From Mesobacillus subterraneus (lineage in GTDB: Bacteria; Bacillota; Bacilli; Bacillales; Cytobacillaceae), in assembly GCF_003937825.1 (NCBI RefSeq), contig NZ_RSFW01000014.1, positions 186,001 to 250,000 of the forward strand: DNA of 64,000 nucleotides, read 5' to 3'. The notes under the pieces are model-generated. The model saw only the letters and a list, made by a program, of their open reading frames with translations, did not search any database and was not told the origin of the DNA. The position numbers were made by a program, and so were the translations under genes. Below, piece after piece: positions 1 to 8,077 of this stretch (its first letter is position 1; every line of letters starts with the position of its first letter).

Positions 1-1560
1 AACCTCCATCACCATCCGAGCCCTCTCATCCCCACCAACGCCATATTCCAGCGCTTTCACACTCTCAAAAACCTTAACCATCAATTCAGCCACACGCTTG
101 GAATGGAAAGTCTTATGGTTGTACGAAGCCCCCTGCAGAGACACCAGCAGTTTCTCCAGCTGCAATATTCCTCCTCGCACCTGCTCAACATACTCACCCT
201 CCACTCCAGAAATCCGCTCCTTCATCTCCTCCAAAAACAATTCCCCAGCATTAAACTTCTCCATCAACCTCAACACTTCGAGGCCGAGAATGTTAGCTGT
301 TCCTTCCCAAACAGTCAATACCTGCGCATCCCTCAACAACCTTGGTGTTACAAAGTCCTCAATATAACCATTCCCGCCATGCATTTCAATGGCTTCATGA
401 GCAAAATGCACGGCTTGTTCTGCGGTTTCTTTTTTCAAGAGGGCGATGTAGAGTCGATTCAATACGATGTCTTTTTCCGTTACTCCCGGATCATTCCTCA
501 TGACTTTTTCGAACAATGGCAGATACTTGAAGACCGTTCTGGTTTCAACTTCAAGTTTGACGGCCATTTTAACCAATGTGTCTTTGATCATCGGAAAGTC
601 GGCGAGCTTTTTTCCGAAGGCGCCGCGCTTTAGTGCGTACTCCCGTGCTTCCATATAGGCGCGGCGCATGATGCCGAGTGAGGCGACGGTGTTGCAGACG
701 CGGGAGAGGTTCAGTGCTTCCATCATGTAATAGAAGCCTTTCGCTGGATCGCCAACTACATAAGCTTCTGCTCCTTCAAACTCTACTTCAGCAGATGGGA
801 CAGCGCGCACTCCGAGCTTATCCTTGAGTCTGCGGATTTTAATCCCGTTCAGTTTTCCGTCTTCTCTCCTCCACGGGACTGCGAACAGTGTAAGCCCTTT
901 TGTGCCGGATGGGGCGCCTTCCTTTCTTGCTAACACCATGGCGACACCGCACATTCCTGCATTGGAGGCGAAGTATTTTTCGCCGTATAGTTTGTAGCCT
1001 TCCGCTGTCTGGACGGCCTTTACTACGTTAGCCCCTACGTCTGATCCGCCCTGTCTTTCGGTAAGGAAGGTCGCGCCTTCGTAAAGGGTGGTTTCTCCGG
1101 TGGACAACACATGGGGCAGGAATTTCTCTTTTACCTCTTGAGACGCGTACTGATCCAATAGATAGGCTGTCGCCATTGTCAGGGTCACAGGACAGTAGAA
1201 GCCTGGCTCTGTTTGGGATAATAAATAGCCTTGGGCATAGGAATAGATATAATTCCCACGCCGCCCCAGTTCTGGAATTTCCTTATGGACGTATCCGACG
1301 ATCCCGGTATTATAGGAGTCCTCCACCGTCTTCCGGTAGCCATCGTTCACCCACACTTCTGAAATGTCCTCACCATAGGCATCGAATTTTATCAGCTTTG
1401 GCTGGCCTTCCCGATCGGTGAATCTGGCGCGCTGGTCGATTTCATTTGTGCATTTTTCTCCGAAAGCCAGTAATTCCTTCTCTGCATACGCAAAAAATTC
1501 ATCATCCAATAATTCCTTCAATAATTTCCGAAACTGCGGTTCTTCCTCGTAAAAATTCAT
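1..1560 (-). CDS. Acyl-CoA dehydrogenase, AidB-like large form (3' end outside window)
   Basis: FAD-dependent acyl-CoA dehydrogenase, expected to oxidise an acyl-CoA to the 2-enoyl-CoA. 520 residues are visible and the C-terminus lies beyond position 1. The family signature LTERQGGSDVGAN sits at about residues 166-178. The helical domain carries HGGNGYIEDF and WEGTANI, typical of the AidB/ACAD11-like long subfamily. The ATG at 1560 overlaps the stop of the MerR gene (ATGA), so the two are probably translationally coupled and share the MerR-type promoter at 1960-1990. By context it serves branched-chain or fatty-acid catabolism; the substrate cannot be told from sequence. Not in the supplied ORF list as a long frame because it runs off the window edge; I translated it directly. 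Confidence 0.9.
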   Translation of the reverse strand, partial: MNFYEEEPQFRKLLKELLDDEFFAYAEKELLAFGEKCTNEIDQRARFTDREGQPKLIKFDAYGEDISEVWVNDGYRKTVEDSYNTGIVGYVHKEIPELGRRGNYIYSYAQGYLLSQTEPGFYCPVTLTMATAYLLDQYASQEVKEKFLPHVLSTGETTLYEGATFLTERQGGSDVGANVVKAVQTAEGYKLYGEKYFASNAGMCGVAMVLARKEGAPSGTKGLTLFAVPWRREDGKLNGIKIRRLKDKLGVRAVPSAEVEFEGAEAYVVGDPAKGFYYMMEALNLSRVCNTVASLGIMRRAYMEAREYALKRGAFGKKLADFPMIKDTLVKMAVKLEVETRTVFKYLPLFEKVMRNDPGVTEKDIVLNRLYIALLKKETAEQAVHFAHEAIEMHGGNGYIEDFVTPRLLRDAQVLTVWEGTANILGLEVLRLMEKFNAGELFLEEMKERISGVEGEYVEQVRGGILQLEKLLVSLQGASYNHKTFHSKRVAELMVKVFESVKALEYGVGGDERARMVMEV

Positions 1561-1922
1561 CCTTCCAGCCTCCCCTTGAATTCAGTCATCAGCCTTTCGA
1601 TTTCTTCTTTGATCTCGACCAGCTCGGCAATTCTTTCGTTCACTTCTGCCAGTTTTTCTTCCCCGTACTGTATCGTCACCTTCAGTTGTTTTTCGCCTGT
1701 CCGGTCCTCGTCGAACAGCAGCACCATTTCCTTGATTTCCTCGAGCGAAAAACCGAACCGTTTACCGCGGAGGACCAGCTTGAGTCTTGCCAGATCACTG
1801 CTGGAATAGATTCGCCTTCCCCCTTCTGTACGGGAAGGCTTCAACAATCCAAGCTCTTCATAGTAGCGAATGGTCCTTGTGGTGATCCCGAACTCCTCGG
1901 CCAAATCAGAAATACAGTACAT
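1557..1922 (-). CDS. MerR-family transcriptional regulator (LiuR-like)
   Basis: DNA-binding activator/repressor of about 121 residues. The N-terminal winged helix (roughly residues 3-70) has the typical run TTRTIRYYEELGLLKPSR, followed by a dimerisation coiled coil to the end. No cysteine cluster is present, so it is not a metal sensor; an acyl-CoA-type effector is more likely. I choose ATG 1922 over TTG 1928 because AGAGG lies 8 nt upstream of it. The gene is fused by ATGA overlap to an acyl-CoA dehydrogenase, and a dyad (1969-1984) sits in a 19-bp promoter spacer just upstream. That is how LiuR-type regulators of branched-chain amino acid or fatty-acid degradation are arranged. Autoregulation is inferred. 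Confidence 0.85.
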   Translation of the reverse strand: MYCISDLAEEFGITTRTIRYYEELGLLKPSRTEGGRRIYSSSDLARLKLVLRGKRFGFSLEEIKEMVLLFDEDRTGEKQLKVTIQYGEEKLAEVNERIAELVEIKEEIERLMTEFKGRLEG

Positions 1923-1959
1923 ATGCAAAACCTCTTTTAACAGAATTATCAGTCAATTA

Positions 1960-1990
1960 ATTATAGCATTGACGTTAACGTAAAGAGCAA
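1960..1990 (-). promoter_or_regulatory. MerR-type promoter with dyad operator
   Basis: On the minus strand, -35 TTGCTC (1985-1990) and -10 TATAAT (1960-1965) are separated by 19 bp, the long spacer typical of MerR-controlled promoters. The near-perfect palindrome TTTACGTTAACGTCAA (1969-1984) fills the spacer. It resembles LiuR-type operators. Confidence 0.75.
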
Positions 1991-2017
1991 GCCAGATTCC
2001 CAATGGAAACCTGGCTT
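1989..2017 (-). terminator. Weak hairpin after M23 peptidase gene
   Basis: AAGCCAG (1989-1995) pairs with CTGGCTT (2011-2017) directly after the peptidase stop. On the minus strand the following bases are GCTCTTTA, so the U tract is poor and termination is uncertain. Confidence 0.35.
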
Positions 2018-3173
2018 ATTTTTTCACATATAAGAGCGGGTCGACGCTGTTGGATTTTTCGTAATTCCACTGTCCTTCATGGATTTCGAAGTGAAGATGC
2101 TTTCCCCTGCTGTCGCCAGTGTTGCCCAGATAGCCGAGCATCTCCCCTTTGCTGACGGATTGCCCTGTGGTGACGGCGCTACTTTCCAAATGGGCATACA
2201 AGGTGGTGAAGGTCTTGCCGTTGATTTTATGGGTTATCAAGACGCAGTTTCCGTAGCTTGCGGAATAATAGGAGCGGATGACCGTCCCGGAAGCAGCCGC
2301 AACGACGACAGAGTCCGGTGATTCGTCAGCAATGTCGATTCCGGCATGCAGCCTGCCCCATCTTGGTCCATACTCGGAAGTCAGCTCGCCTGCTGCAGGT
2401 ATTATGAAGTTATCTTCAGAATCCACCGAATTGTATTCGACTCTCTGGCTTTCTTTTAAAATTGCAATCTCCTGGGCAGCAAGGTTGACGTACACTTCAT
2501 ACATGTCCATCAGCTCAGATTTACTTTCCTGCTTTTCCTTGCGAACCGAATTCAGGAAGTGCTGCTTTTCCTCGACTTTCTTTTCTAACTGAGCCTGTAA
2601 TTTCTTCAACTCTGCCTGTTTATTCTCTAATAAAACCAGCTCACTTTGAAGCTCTGCTTCCTGCTCCTTCAACAGCTGTAAGTCTGTCTGGTGTTTCGCC
2701 AGCAAATCTTTATCCGCTTTCAGGATGGTGCTGACCAGGGTGGCGACATCGTATAATTGAGACAGGTTTTTCGAGTCAAAAATCAAATCCACGTACATCC
2801 CAAGGCCGTCCTGTGCCTGCATGGTCTTGAGCCTCTGCTTGATCAGCTGTTCCCTTTGTACGATGATGCCGCTCAATTCTTCGATTTCCTTCTTCATTTC
2901 GGTCACACTTTTTCCTGAAGACTCCAGCTCTCCTTGCAGCTCACGGATTTTTTCATTGACCTCTGCTACCTCATCGTCCAAAGCCTTCAATTCTGCGAGG
3001 TATTTTTGCTCTGCTTCGTCCATTTGCTGGATTTGCTCTTCCTTTTTGGTAAAATCCTGCTTAACATCGAGCCGTTGCTGGCGAATGTCCGATAGTTCTG
3101 CCGACTCAACTGTATGTACTCCCGTCAAGACTAGTCCAATTGCTATTGTGACTGCCCAACCTTTTTTCCTCAT
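2016..3173 (-). CDS. Secreted M23 peptidase with coiled coil (EnvC/NlpD-like)
   Basis: Exported murein hydrolase or hydrolase activator, 385 residues. A signal peptide (MRKKGWAVTIAIGLVLTG, cleavage near VESA) is followed by a long coiled coil (about residues 25-240) and a LytM/M23 domain (about 255-385). The zinc motifs are present as HAGID near residue 276 and HLHF near 359, so the domain is probably catalytically competent. The ATG at 3173 has AGGGGG just upstream; the longer frame begins at a TTG (3194) with no comparable site. The architecture matches cell-wall endopeptidases acting in cell separation or wall growth. It is a single gene between the MerR operon and asnA. Confidence 0.88.
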   Translation of the reverse strand: MRKKGWAVTIAIGLVLTGVHTVESAELSDIRQQRLDVKQDFTKKEEQIQQMDEAEQKYLAELKALDDEVAEVNEKIRELQGELESSGKSVTEMKKEIEELSGIIVQREQLIKQRLKTMQAQDGLGMYVDLIFDSKNLSQLYDVATLVSTILKADKDLLAKHQTDLQLLKEQEAELQSELVLLENKQAELKKLQAQLEKKVEEKQHFLNSVRKEKQESKSELMDMYEVYVNLAAQEIAILKESQRVEYNSVDSEDNFIIPAAGELTSEYGPRWGRLHAGIDIADESPDSVVVAAASGTVIRSYYSASYGNCVLITHKINGKTFTTLYAHLESSAVTTGQSVSKGEMLGYLGNTGDSRGKHLHFEIHEGQWNYEKSNSVDPLLYVKK

Positions 3174-3391
3174 TTCATGCCCCCTGAGCTTCAATTCTAT
3201 TAACTAGTATATCTCTGTCAGACTTCTAAACCTGTCGACTCTTGTTGTCGGTTTATAATTTTCATAGAGGCTGCAATAGAAACTTTCTCATGTTAAATAC
3301 CCGTGCAACATTCTCACCGCAAAGTCATAAAGTAAATGGATGATTGCGTATATACACTAAAGTGCTAAATGAATCTGGAGGGATCAATGAA

Positions 3392-4396
3392 TTGTACAAT
3401 GCGGCTTTGAAGTATCAGTCGAAATTGAATTTGAGGGAGACTGAAATCGCGATTAAGAAAACGAAGGATTTTTTTGAGAACAGCCTGGCAGAAGCCCTTG
3501 ATTTGACGAGGGTATCTGCTCCGATTTTTATCAGGGGCGGGAAGGGAATCAATGATGATTTGGCGGGAAAGGAAAGGATTGTATCCTTTGATGCGCTTGA
3601 CGTGAAGAATGAGCGGCTTGAAATTGTCCAATCGCTGGCCAAGTGGAAACGGCTGGCCTTGAAACGATATGGCTTCATTCATGGCGAAGGACTTTATACC
3701 GACATGAACGCAATCCGGCGCGATGAGACTCTTGACCATCTCCACTCTTTATACGTGGATCAGTGGGACTGGGAAAAAACCATTTCCCGAAAACAGCGGA
3801 ATATGACCATGCTCAGGACCACTGTTGAAAAAATTTATGAGGTCATCAAGAAAACTGAGAGCATGGTGGCAAGACTTCATCCCGTTCTGTTGCCGATTCT
3901 GCCGAAAAAAGTAAGCTTTATCTCTTCACAGGAGCTGGAGGACTTATATCCGGAACTGACCCCAAAGGAAAGAGAAGATAAAATCACAGAAAAGTTGGGT
4001 GCTGTGTTCGTTACTCAAATTGGACACGATCTGCGTTCAGGCAAGAAGCATGATTCCCGTTCACCTGATTATGATGACTGGAACTTAAACGGCGACCTTC
4101 TGCTCTGGTATCCGCCATTGGGCCGGGCAATCGAAATCACATCGATGGGTGTGAGAGTCGATGAAAAAACGCTTATCGAACAACTGAAGCTGGCCGGTGA
4201 AGAACAGCGGCTCCAGCTGGAGTACCACCAGGCACTATTAAATAAAGAACTACCCTATACGATTGGCGGCGGAATCGGCCAATCACGGCTTTGCATGCTT
4301 TTGCTTCAGAAAATTCATATAGGCGAAGTCCAGGTTTCGGTATGGAATGAAGAAACGATTGAGGAATGCAGCAAAAGGAATATTCATCTATTATAA
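3392..4396 (+). CDS. asnA: Aspartate-ammonia ligase (asparagine synthetase A)
   Basis: Makes asparagine from aspartate, ammonia and ATP. The protein resembles a class II aminoacyl-tRNA synthetase core and matches AsnA throughout: SAPIF, EIVQSLAKWKRLALK, GEGLYTDMNAIRRDE, HSLYVDQWDWE, PDYDDW, LNGDLL and TIGGGIGQSRLCMLLLQ. Length is about 334 residues, as expected. The frame opens further upstream, but I place the start at TTG 3392 because GGAGGG (3377-3382) lies 9 nt before it. Upstream sequence has no T-box signature, although asnA genes in related bacilli can be T-box controlled. It converges on the serine dehydratase operon through a shared terminator. Confidence 0.93.
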   Translation: MYNAALKYQSKLNLRETEIAIKKTKDFFENSLAEALDLTRVSAPIFIRGGKGINDDLAGKERIVSFDALDVKNERLEIVQSLAKWKRLALKRYGFIHGEGLYTDMNAIRRDETLDHLHSLYVDQWDWEKTISRKQRNMTMLRTTVEKIYEVIKKTESMVARLHPVLLPILPKKVSFISSQELEDLYPELTPKEREDKITEKLGAVFVTQIGHDLRSGKKHDSRSPDYDDWNLNGDLLLWYPPLGRAIEITSMGVRVDEKTLIEQLKLAGEEQRLQLEYHQALLNKELPYTIGGGIGQSRLCMLLLQKIHIGEVQVSVWNEETIEECSKRNIHLL

Positions 4397-4400
4397 TAGA

Positions 4401-4426
4401 AAAAGCCACCTTCACAGGTGGCTTTT
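4401..4426. terminator. Bidirectional terminator between asnA and sdaAA
   Basis: AAAAGCCACC (4401-4410) pairs perfectly with GGTGGCTTTT (4417-4426) around a six-base loop. Runs of T follow on both strands, so it serves the convergent genes. Confidence 0.85.
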
Positions 4427-4430
4427 CGTC

Positions 4431-5336
4431 TTATTTCTGAATCAAGTAATCTACCAGCTTCTTCTGAGGGGAGCCAAAGATTTCTTCTTCTAACCTGCGG
4501 CCTGTTGGCGTAGCGGCAAGGCCGCCTTCTGCTGTTTCCCTTAGTGCGGAAGGCATCGATTGTCCGATGGCGTACATCGCTCCGATGACTTCGTCGCATG
4601 GGATTCGGCTTGTGACGCCTGCGAGTGCCATGTCGGCAGCAGTGATTGCGTTCGACGCACCCATTGCGTTCCTTTTTACACATGGAACTTCAACAAGCCC
4701 GGCAACTGGGTCACACACTAAGCCAAGCATATTTTTCAGAGTGATCGCGAATGCATCAGCTGACTGCTGTGGGGTTCCGCCGGCCATTTCAACAATCGCG
4801 GCAGCGGCCATTCCGGCAGCTGAGCCGACTTCTGCCTGGCATCCGCCGGCAGCTCCGGAGATGGAAGCATTGTTAGCCACAACAAAGCCGAACGCTGCAG
4901 TCGTGAATAGATACTCAATCATTTCCATGCGTGTTGGGTTCAATTTTTCCTTTACGGCAAAAAGCGTACCAGGGACGACGCCCGCTGATCCGGCTGTCGG
5001 CGTGGCACAGATGATGCCCATCGCCGCGTTCACTTCATTGGTTGCGACCGCTTTGCTGACAGCATCCAATAATAGATTGCCAGACAATGACTTGCCGCTG
5101 GCAATGTAGTTTTGAAGCAATACTGCGTCCCCGCCGGTAAGTCCGGTCTGGGATTTGACGCCATTCAGTCCTCTTTCCACTGCCTGCTCCATGACTTGCA
5201 GATTATTGTCCATCTGGGCAATAATATCTTCCCGGGAACGTCCGGATACTTCTATTTCCTGCCGAATCATGATTTCGGCGATTTTCACTTGATGTTTTTC
5301 AGCTAATTCAACAAGCTCGGCGACATTGCGAAACAT
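4431..5336 (-). CDS. sdaAA: L-serine dehydratase, iron-sulfur type, alpha subunit
   Basis: Catalytic subunit of the two-subunit Fe-S L-serine ammonia-lyase (serine to pyruvate and ammonia). 301 residues is the normal length. Family blocks include NAAMGIICATPTAGSAG, the cysteine segment AAGGCQAEVGSA and MLGLVCDPVAGLVEVPCVKRN, whose cysteines are expected to hold the [4Fe-4S] cluster. GGAGGG precedes ATG 5336. It is the last gene of a four-gene minus-strand operon (regulator, EIIC-like permease, sdaAB, sdaAA), ending at the 4401-4426 hairpin. Confidence 0.95.
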   Translation of the reverse strand: MFRNVAELVELAEKHQVKIAEIMIRQEIEVSGRSREDIIAQMDNNLQVMEQAVERGLNGVKSQTGLTGGDAVLLQNYIASGKSLSGNLLLDAVSKAVATNEVNAAMGIICATPTAGSAGVVPGTLFAVKEKLNPTRMEMIEYLFTTAAFGFVVANNASISGAAGGCQAEVGSAAGMAAAAIVEMAGGTPQQSADAFAITLKNMLGLVCDPVAGLVEVPCVKRNAMGASNAITAADMALAGVTSRIPCDEVIGAMYAIGQSMPSALRETAEGGLAATPTGRRLEEEIFGSPQKKLVDYLIQK

Positions 5337-5430
5337 GGCTTGCCCTCCTGAATTTTACTTATACCACTATGGCAATAGTGCCATTTGAACAATCTATTTG
5401 ATACCGGGCACAACAAGATGCCCTCCCAGC

Positions 5431-6099
5431 TTAGTTGACTAAACGAATCACCTGGGTAACGCCCTCAAGCGCATTTAGTTCCGAAACCACACTTTCGTCG
5501 AGTTTGTGGTCCATTTCGATGACCATCACCGCGATGTCTCCCTTTTCCTTACGGGAAACTTCCATATGGCCAATGTTGATCTGATATCTTGATAAAACAG
5601 TCGTTACGGATGATATCAGCCCGAAGCGGTCCTGGTGGACAACCAGGATTGCCGGGTTCGCGCCCGACAGCTTCAATTTGAAGGAATTGATTTCGGTAAT
5701 TTCAATCGTACCGCCTCCGATGGAGATTCCGACGATTTCAAGCTCCTTGCCTTTTCCATCAAAAAGATTGATTCTTACCGTGTTTGGATGCTCAGTAACG
5801 GCATCCTCCTCAATAAATTCAACCTCGAGACCAACTTCCTCCGCAATTTTTAACGCGTCAGGAATCCGTTCGTCGAATGTATCAAAGTCCATGATGCCGG
5901 CAACCAGCGCCAGATCGGTGCCATGCCCTTTATAGGTTTTAGCAAAAGAGCCGTATAAGTGGATCACTGCTTTTGTCGGCTGCTTTTCGAATAATGTGCG
6001 GGCTACGCGGCCGATCCTTGCAGCGCCCGCTGTATGTGAACTTGAAGGCCCGATCATCACCGGGCCGATAATATCAAATGCAGAACGATATTTCATCAT
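5431..6099 (-). CDS. sdaAB: L-serine dehydratase, iron-sulfur type, beta subunit
   Basis: Partner of SdaAA. The N-terminal domain has IIGPVMIGPSSSHTAGAARIG, the hallmark serine dehydratase beta segment, and the C-terminus carries an ACT domain (about residues 150-222). 222 residues is standard. AAGGAG lies just upstream of ATG 6099 (an adjacent ATG at 6096 is also possible). The order beta then alpha with a gap of about 95 bp matches the Bacillus arrangement. The ACT domain suggests serine binding to the enzyme. Confidence 0.95.
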   Translation of the reverse strand: MMKYRSAFDIIGPVMIGPSSSHTAGAARIGRVARTLFEKQPTKAVIHLYGSFAKTYKGHGTDLALVAGIMDFDTFDERIPDALKIAEEVGLEVEFIEEDAVTEHPNTVRINLFDGKGKELEIVGISIGGGTIEITEINSFKLKLSGANPAILVVHQDRFGLISSVTTVLSRYQINIGHMEVSRKEKGDIAVMVIEMDHKLDESVVSELNALEGVTQVIRLVN

Positions 6100-6120
6100 T
6101 CAACGCTCCTTCGTTGCCAT

Positions 6121-7185
6121 TTAGACAGCAAGCTTGCCAGCAGGAACTTCTTCCGCTTCTTCTTGCTTATTGCTTTCATTTAATTCATCAACTGTTTTGA
6201 TCTTATAATTTTTGAAAATCATCGATCCAAGGAATCCGCTCAACAGACCGACCACAGCACAAGACAGAGCAACGAGCGTTACCTTCACTGGATCATTGAA
6301 TCCGTACATAACCGCAAGACCGGCGATTGGTGTCGCAGTGCCCGTGGCATTGTTAATCAAGCCTGACATCGAGATGATCACACCTGCTGTTGCGCCTCCG
6401 ATAAAGTTGGTCACATAGACCGGAATCGGGTTGGCCGAGATGATATGGGCTTGTGTCAACGGCTCGATTGCGACAGCAATTGTCGTCTTTCTGTCACCGA
6501 ACTTCATGCGGTCAAACAGGACATAGTTCATGAAAGACGAACCGAATACTGCCAACGCCCCAATCGCCATTGGTACGCCAGTCAGTCCAAGCATCGCAGT
6601 AAGCGCCATTGAGCTCAACGGTGCCGTTGCGACGACTGTGATGACTCCGCCTAAAATGATCCCCATCAGGATTGGGTTGCTGTTCGCTGTTTCTGTGATG
6701 ATTCCGCCAATATTCAATAGTGTGGCATTGACCACCGGCGTCATGCCTACGGCAATCAAACGCACCAGTGGAGCCGCAATTAAAATTACCACAATTAAGT
6801 CCAAACCGCCAGGAACTTTTCTCTCAATCAATTTTACAAGAAAAGCCACTAAATAACCTGCGATAAATCCTGGAAGAAGCCCCAATCCTGCTACGGATAC
6901 GCCAAGCAGCAATGCATAGACAGGCGACACGCCGACAGCCAGTGCCACTAGAGCCGCTGCTGCCACGCCGCCCATGCTTCCGGCAGCGTCCCCCACTTCT
7001 CCTAAAAATTCGATTTTCAACAAGTCTCCGCCTACAAAGCGCTGAAATGCTTCCACGAGGAATGCCGCAACAGCAGCGCCTGCCAGCGCGCCCATCGCCT
7101 TCATTCCTTTCGGTGCCTTATAGCTGAAAAGCGAGAATAGACCTAAAACCAATAGCAATAATGCCGTACCTTTGATGATTTCCAT
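6121..7185 (-). CDS. EIIC-like membrane permease (PTS_EIIC_2 family), candidate serine transporter
   Basis: Integral membrane protein of 354 residues with about nine or ten hydrophobic segments. It resembles the stand-alone 'PTS system EIIC' proteins (PTS_EIIC_2), for example in SNPILMGIILGGVITVVATAPLSSMALTAM-like helices and the NPIPVYVTN segment. No EIIA or EIIB domain and no phosphorylation histidine is visible. It sits between a YheO/DauR-type regulator and sdaAB with 20-30 bp gaps, so it is expressed with serine degradation. Import of L-serine or a related hydroxy-amino acid is an inference from context; sugar transport is not supported by neighbours. AGGGAGAG precedes ATG 7185. Confidence 0.75.
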   Translation of the reverse strand: MEIIKGTALLLLVLGLFSLFSYKAPKGMKAMGALAGAAVAAFLVEAFQRFVGGDLLKIEFLGEVGDAAGSMGGVAAAALVALAVGVSPVYALLLGVSVAGLGLLPGFIAGYLVAFLVKLIERKVPGGLDLIVVILIAAPLVRLIAVGMTPVVNATLLNIGGIITETANSNPILMGIILGGVITVVATAPLSSMALTAMLGLTGVPMAIGALAVFGSSFMNYVLFDRMKFGDRKTTIAVAIEPLTQAHIISANPIPVYVTNFIGGATAGVIISMSGLINNATGTATPIAGLAVMYGFNDPVKVTLVALSCAVVGLLSGFLGSMIFKNYKIKTVDELNESNKQEEAEEVPAGKLAV

Positions 7186-7215
7186 GATGTTCTCTCCCTT
7201 GGATGTAATGTTGGT

Positions 7216-7890
7216 TTATCGTGATTTGACTGGTTCTTCTAAGTGATACTCGTTCTGTGTCCTGATTTTTTGCAGATAATTATAGATGGTGAATTTTGAA
7301 ACACCCAGCACGGAAGCCAGGTATTCGGTGGAGCCTTTGATTAAAAAAGCCCCCTTCTCCTCCAGCATCCGGACGCACTCGATTTTTTCCTCCAGCGTCA
7401 AATGTGTAGGCGCTTTCTTAAAAACTTCCAAAACCTGGTCCACCATGTTTTGAATGACATCCTGAACCGTCGTATAGAAGTTCTCTGATTTATCCTGATT
7501 GGCATCGAAATTAATGAAATTCTGGATTTCAGCTCCATATTGGATCATCATCGAGATATCATAATTAATACACAGCGCGCCAATCACCTTATCCTGATCA
7601 TCCCGAAGGAAGACCGTAGAAGACTTCATCGTGATTCCCTTGCCTGATTTCGTTTTATAGTTGGGGATATCCTCGATTTCTTCAGGCTGCTTCGCGAGCT
7701 CCTGCAGCACCAGGTCTGTAATGGGACAGCCGATTTCCCGGCCGGTTACATTGCCCGCAAGGTAAATGAGTGATTTTTTCAAATCGGCAAAGTCGTGCAC
7801 CGCCACTTCACAGCGGGATCCGAACATTTTTACGAGCATGTCCGCTGTCCGCATTGCCAGATTGAACACATGTACATTTTTCCCTTCCAA
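7216..7890 (-). CDS. YheO/DauR-type PAS-HTH transcriptional regulator
   Basis: Cytoplasmic regulator of about 225 residues. The N-terminal YheO-like PAS domain covers about residues 5-120 (GSRCEVAVHDF, GKGITMKSSTVFLRD, GALCINYD). The C-terminal HTH covers about 165-222 (GSTEYLASVLGVSKFTIYNYLQKIR). DauR in Pseudomonas belongs to this family and controls D-amino acid catabolism. Here it heads the serine operon and is the likely specific regulator. I place the start at TTG 7890, preceded by AAAGGGGGG; the frame is open to 7926 but that TTG lacks a ribosome site and lies within the cre sequence. Confidence 0.82.
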   Translation of the reverse strand: MEGKNVHVFNLAMRTADMLVKMFGSRCEVAVHDFADLKKSLIYLAGNVTGREIGCPITDLVLQELAKQPEEIEDIPNYKTKSGKGITMKSSTVFLRDDQDKVIGALCINYDISMMIQYGAEIQNFINFDANQDKSENFYTTVQDVIQNMVDQVLEVFKKAPTHLTLEEKIECVRMLEEKGAFLIKGSTEYLASVLGVSKFTIYNYLQKIRTQNEYHLEEPVKSR

Positions 7891-7911
7891 CTCCAGCCCC
7901 CCTTTTTTATA

Positions 7912-7925
7912 TGTAAGCGATTGCA
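7912..7925. promoter_or_regulatory. Probable cre site (CcpA)
   Basis: TGTAAGCGATTGCA matches the cre consensus TGWAANCGNTNWCA at 13 of 14 positions. It lies downstream of the operon promoter in the untranslated leader, a roadblock position. Catabolite repression of serine breakdown is the simplest reading. Confidence 0.6.
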
Positions 7926-7971
7926 AACTCTCTCAAAAAAAAATTTAAATCTATAAATCTAACGCACAGAC

Positions 7972-7999
7972 ATCATAACACAAAATTACTAGAGTTCAA
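7972..7999 (-). promoter_or_regulatory. Promoter of the serine-degradation operon
   Basis: Minus-strand -35 TTGAAC (7994-7999), 16 bp spacer and -10 TATGAT (7972-7977) with an extended TG motif. It is the only good sigma-A match upstream of the regulator gene. Confidence 0.6.
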
Positions 8000-8040
8000 A
8001 TAATATTTTAATGGTTACAAAAAAATTGTAATAATCTTTT

Positions 8041-8077
8041 AAAATAAAAAAACCATCCTCGGTGTTGGAGAATGGTT
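8041..8077 (-). terminator. Terminator of the diguanylate cyclase gene
   Basis: AACCATCCTC (8051-8060) pairs with GGAGAATGGTT (8067-8077) with one mismatch. On the minus strand it is followed by TTTTTTTATTTT. Confidence 0.8.

Noticed and set aside
3200-3391. T-box riboswitch before asnA
   Set aside because: No T-box consensus bulge or antiterminator found, although such control is known for asnA in relatives.
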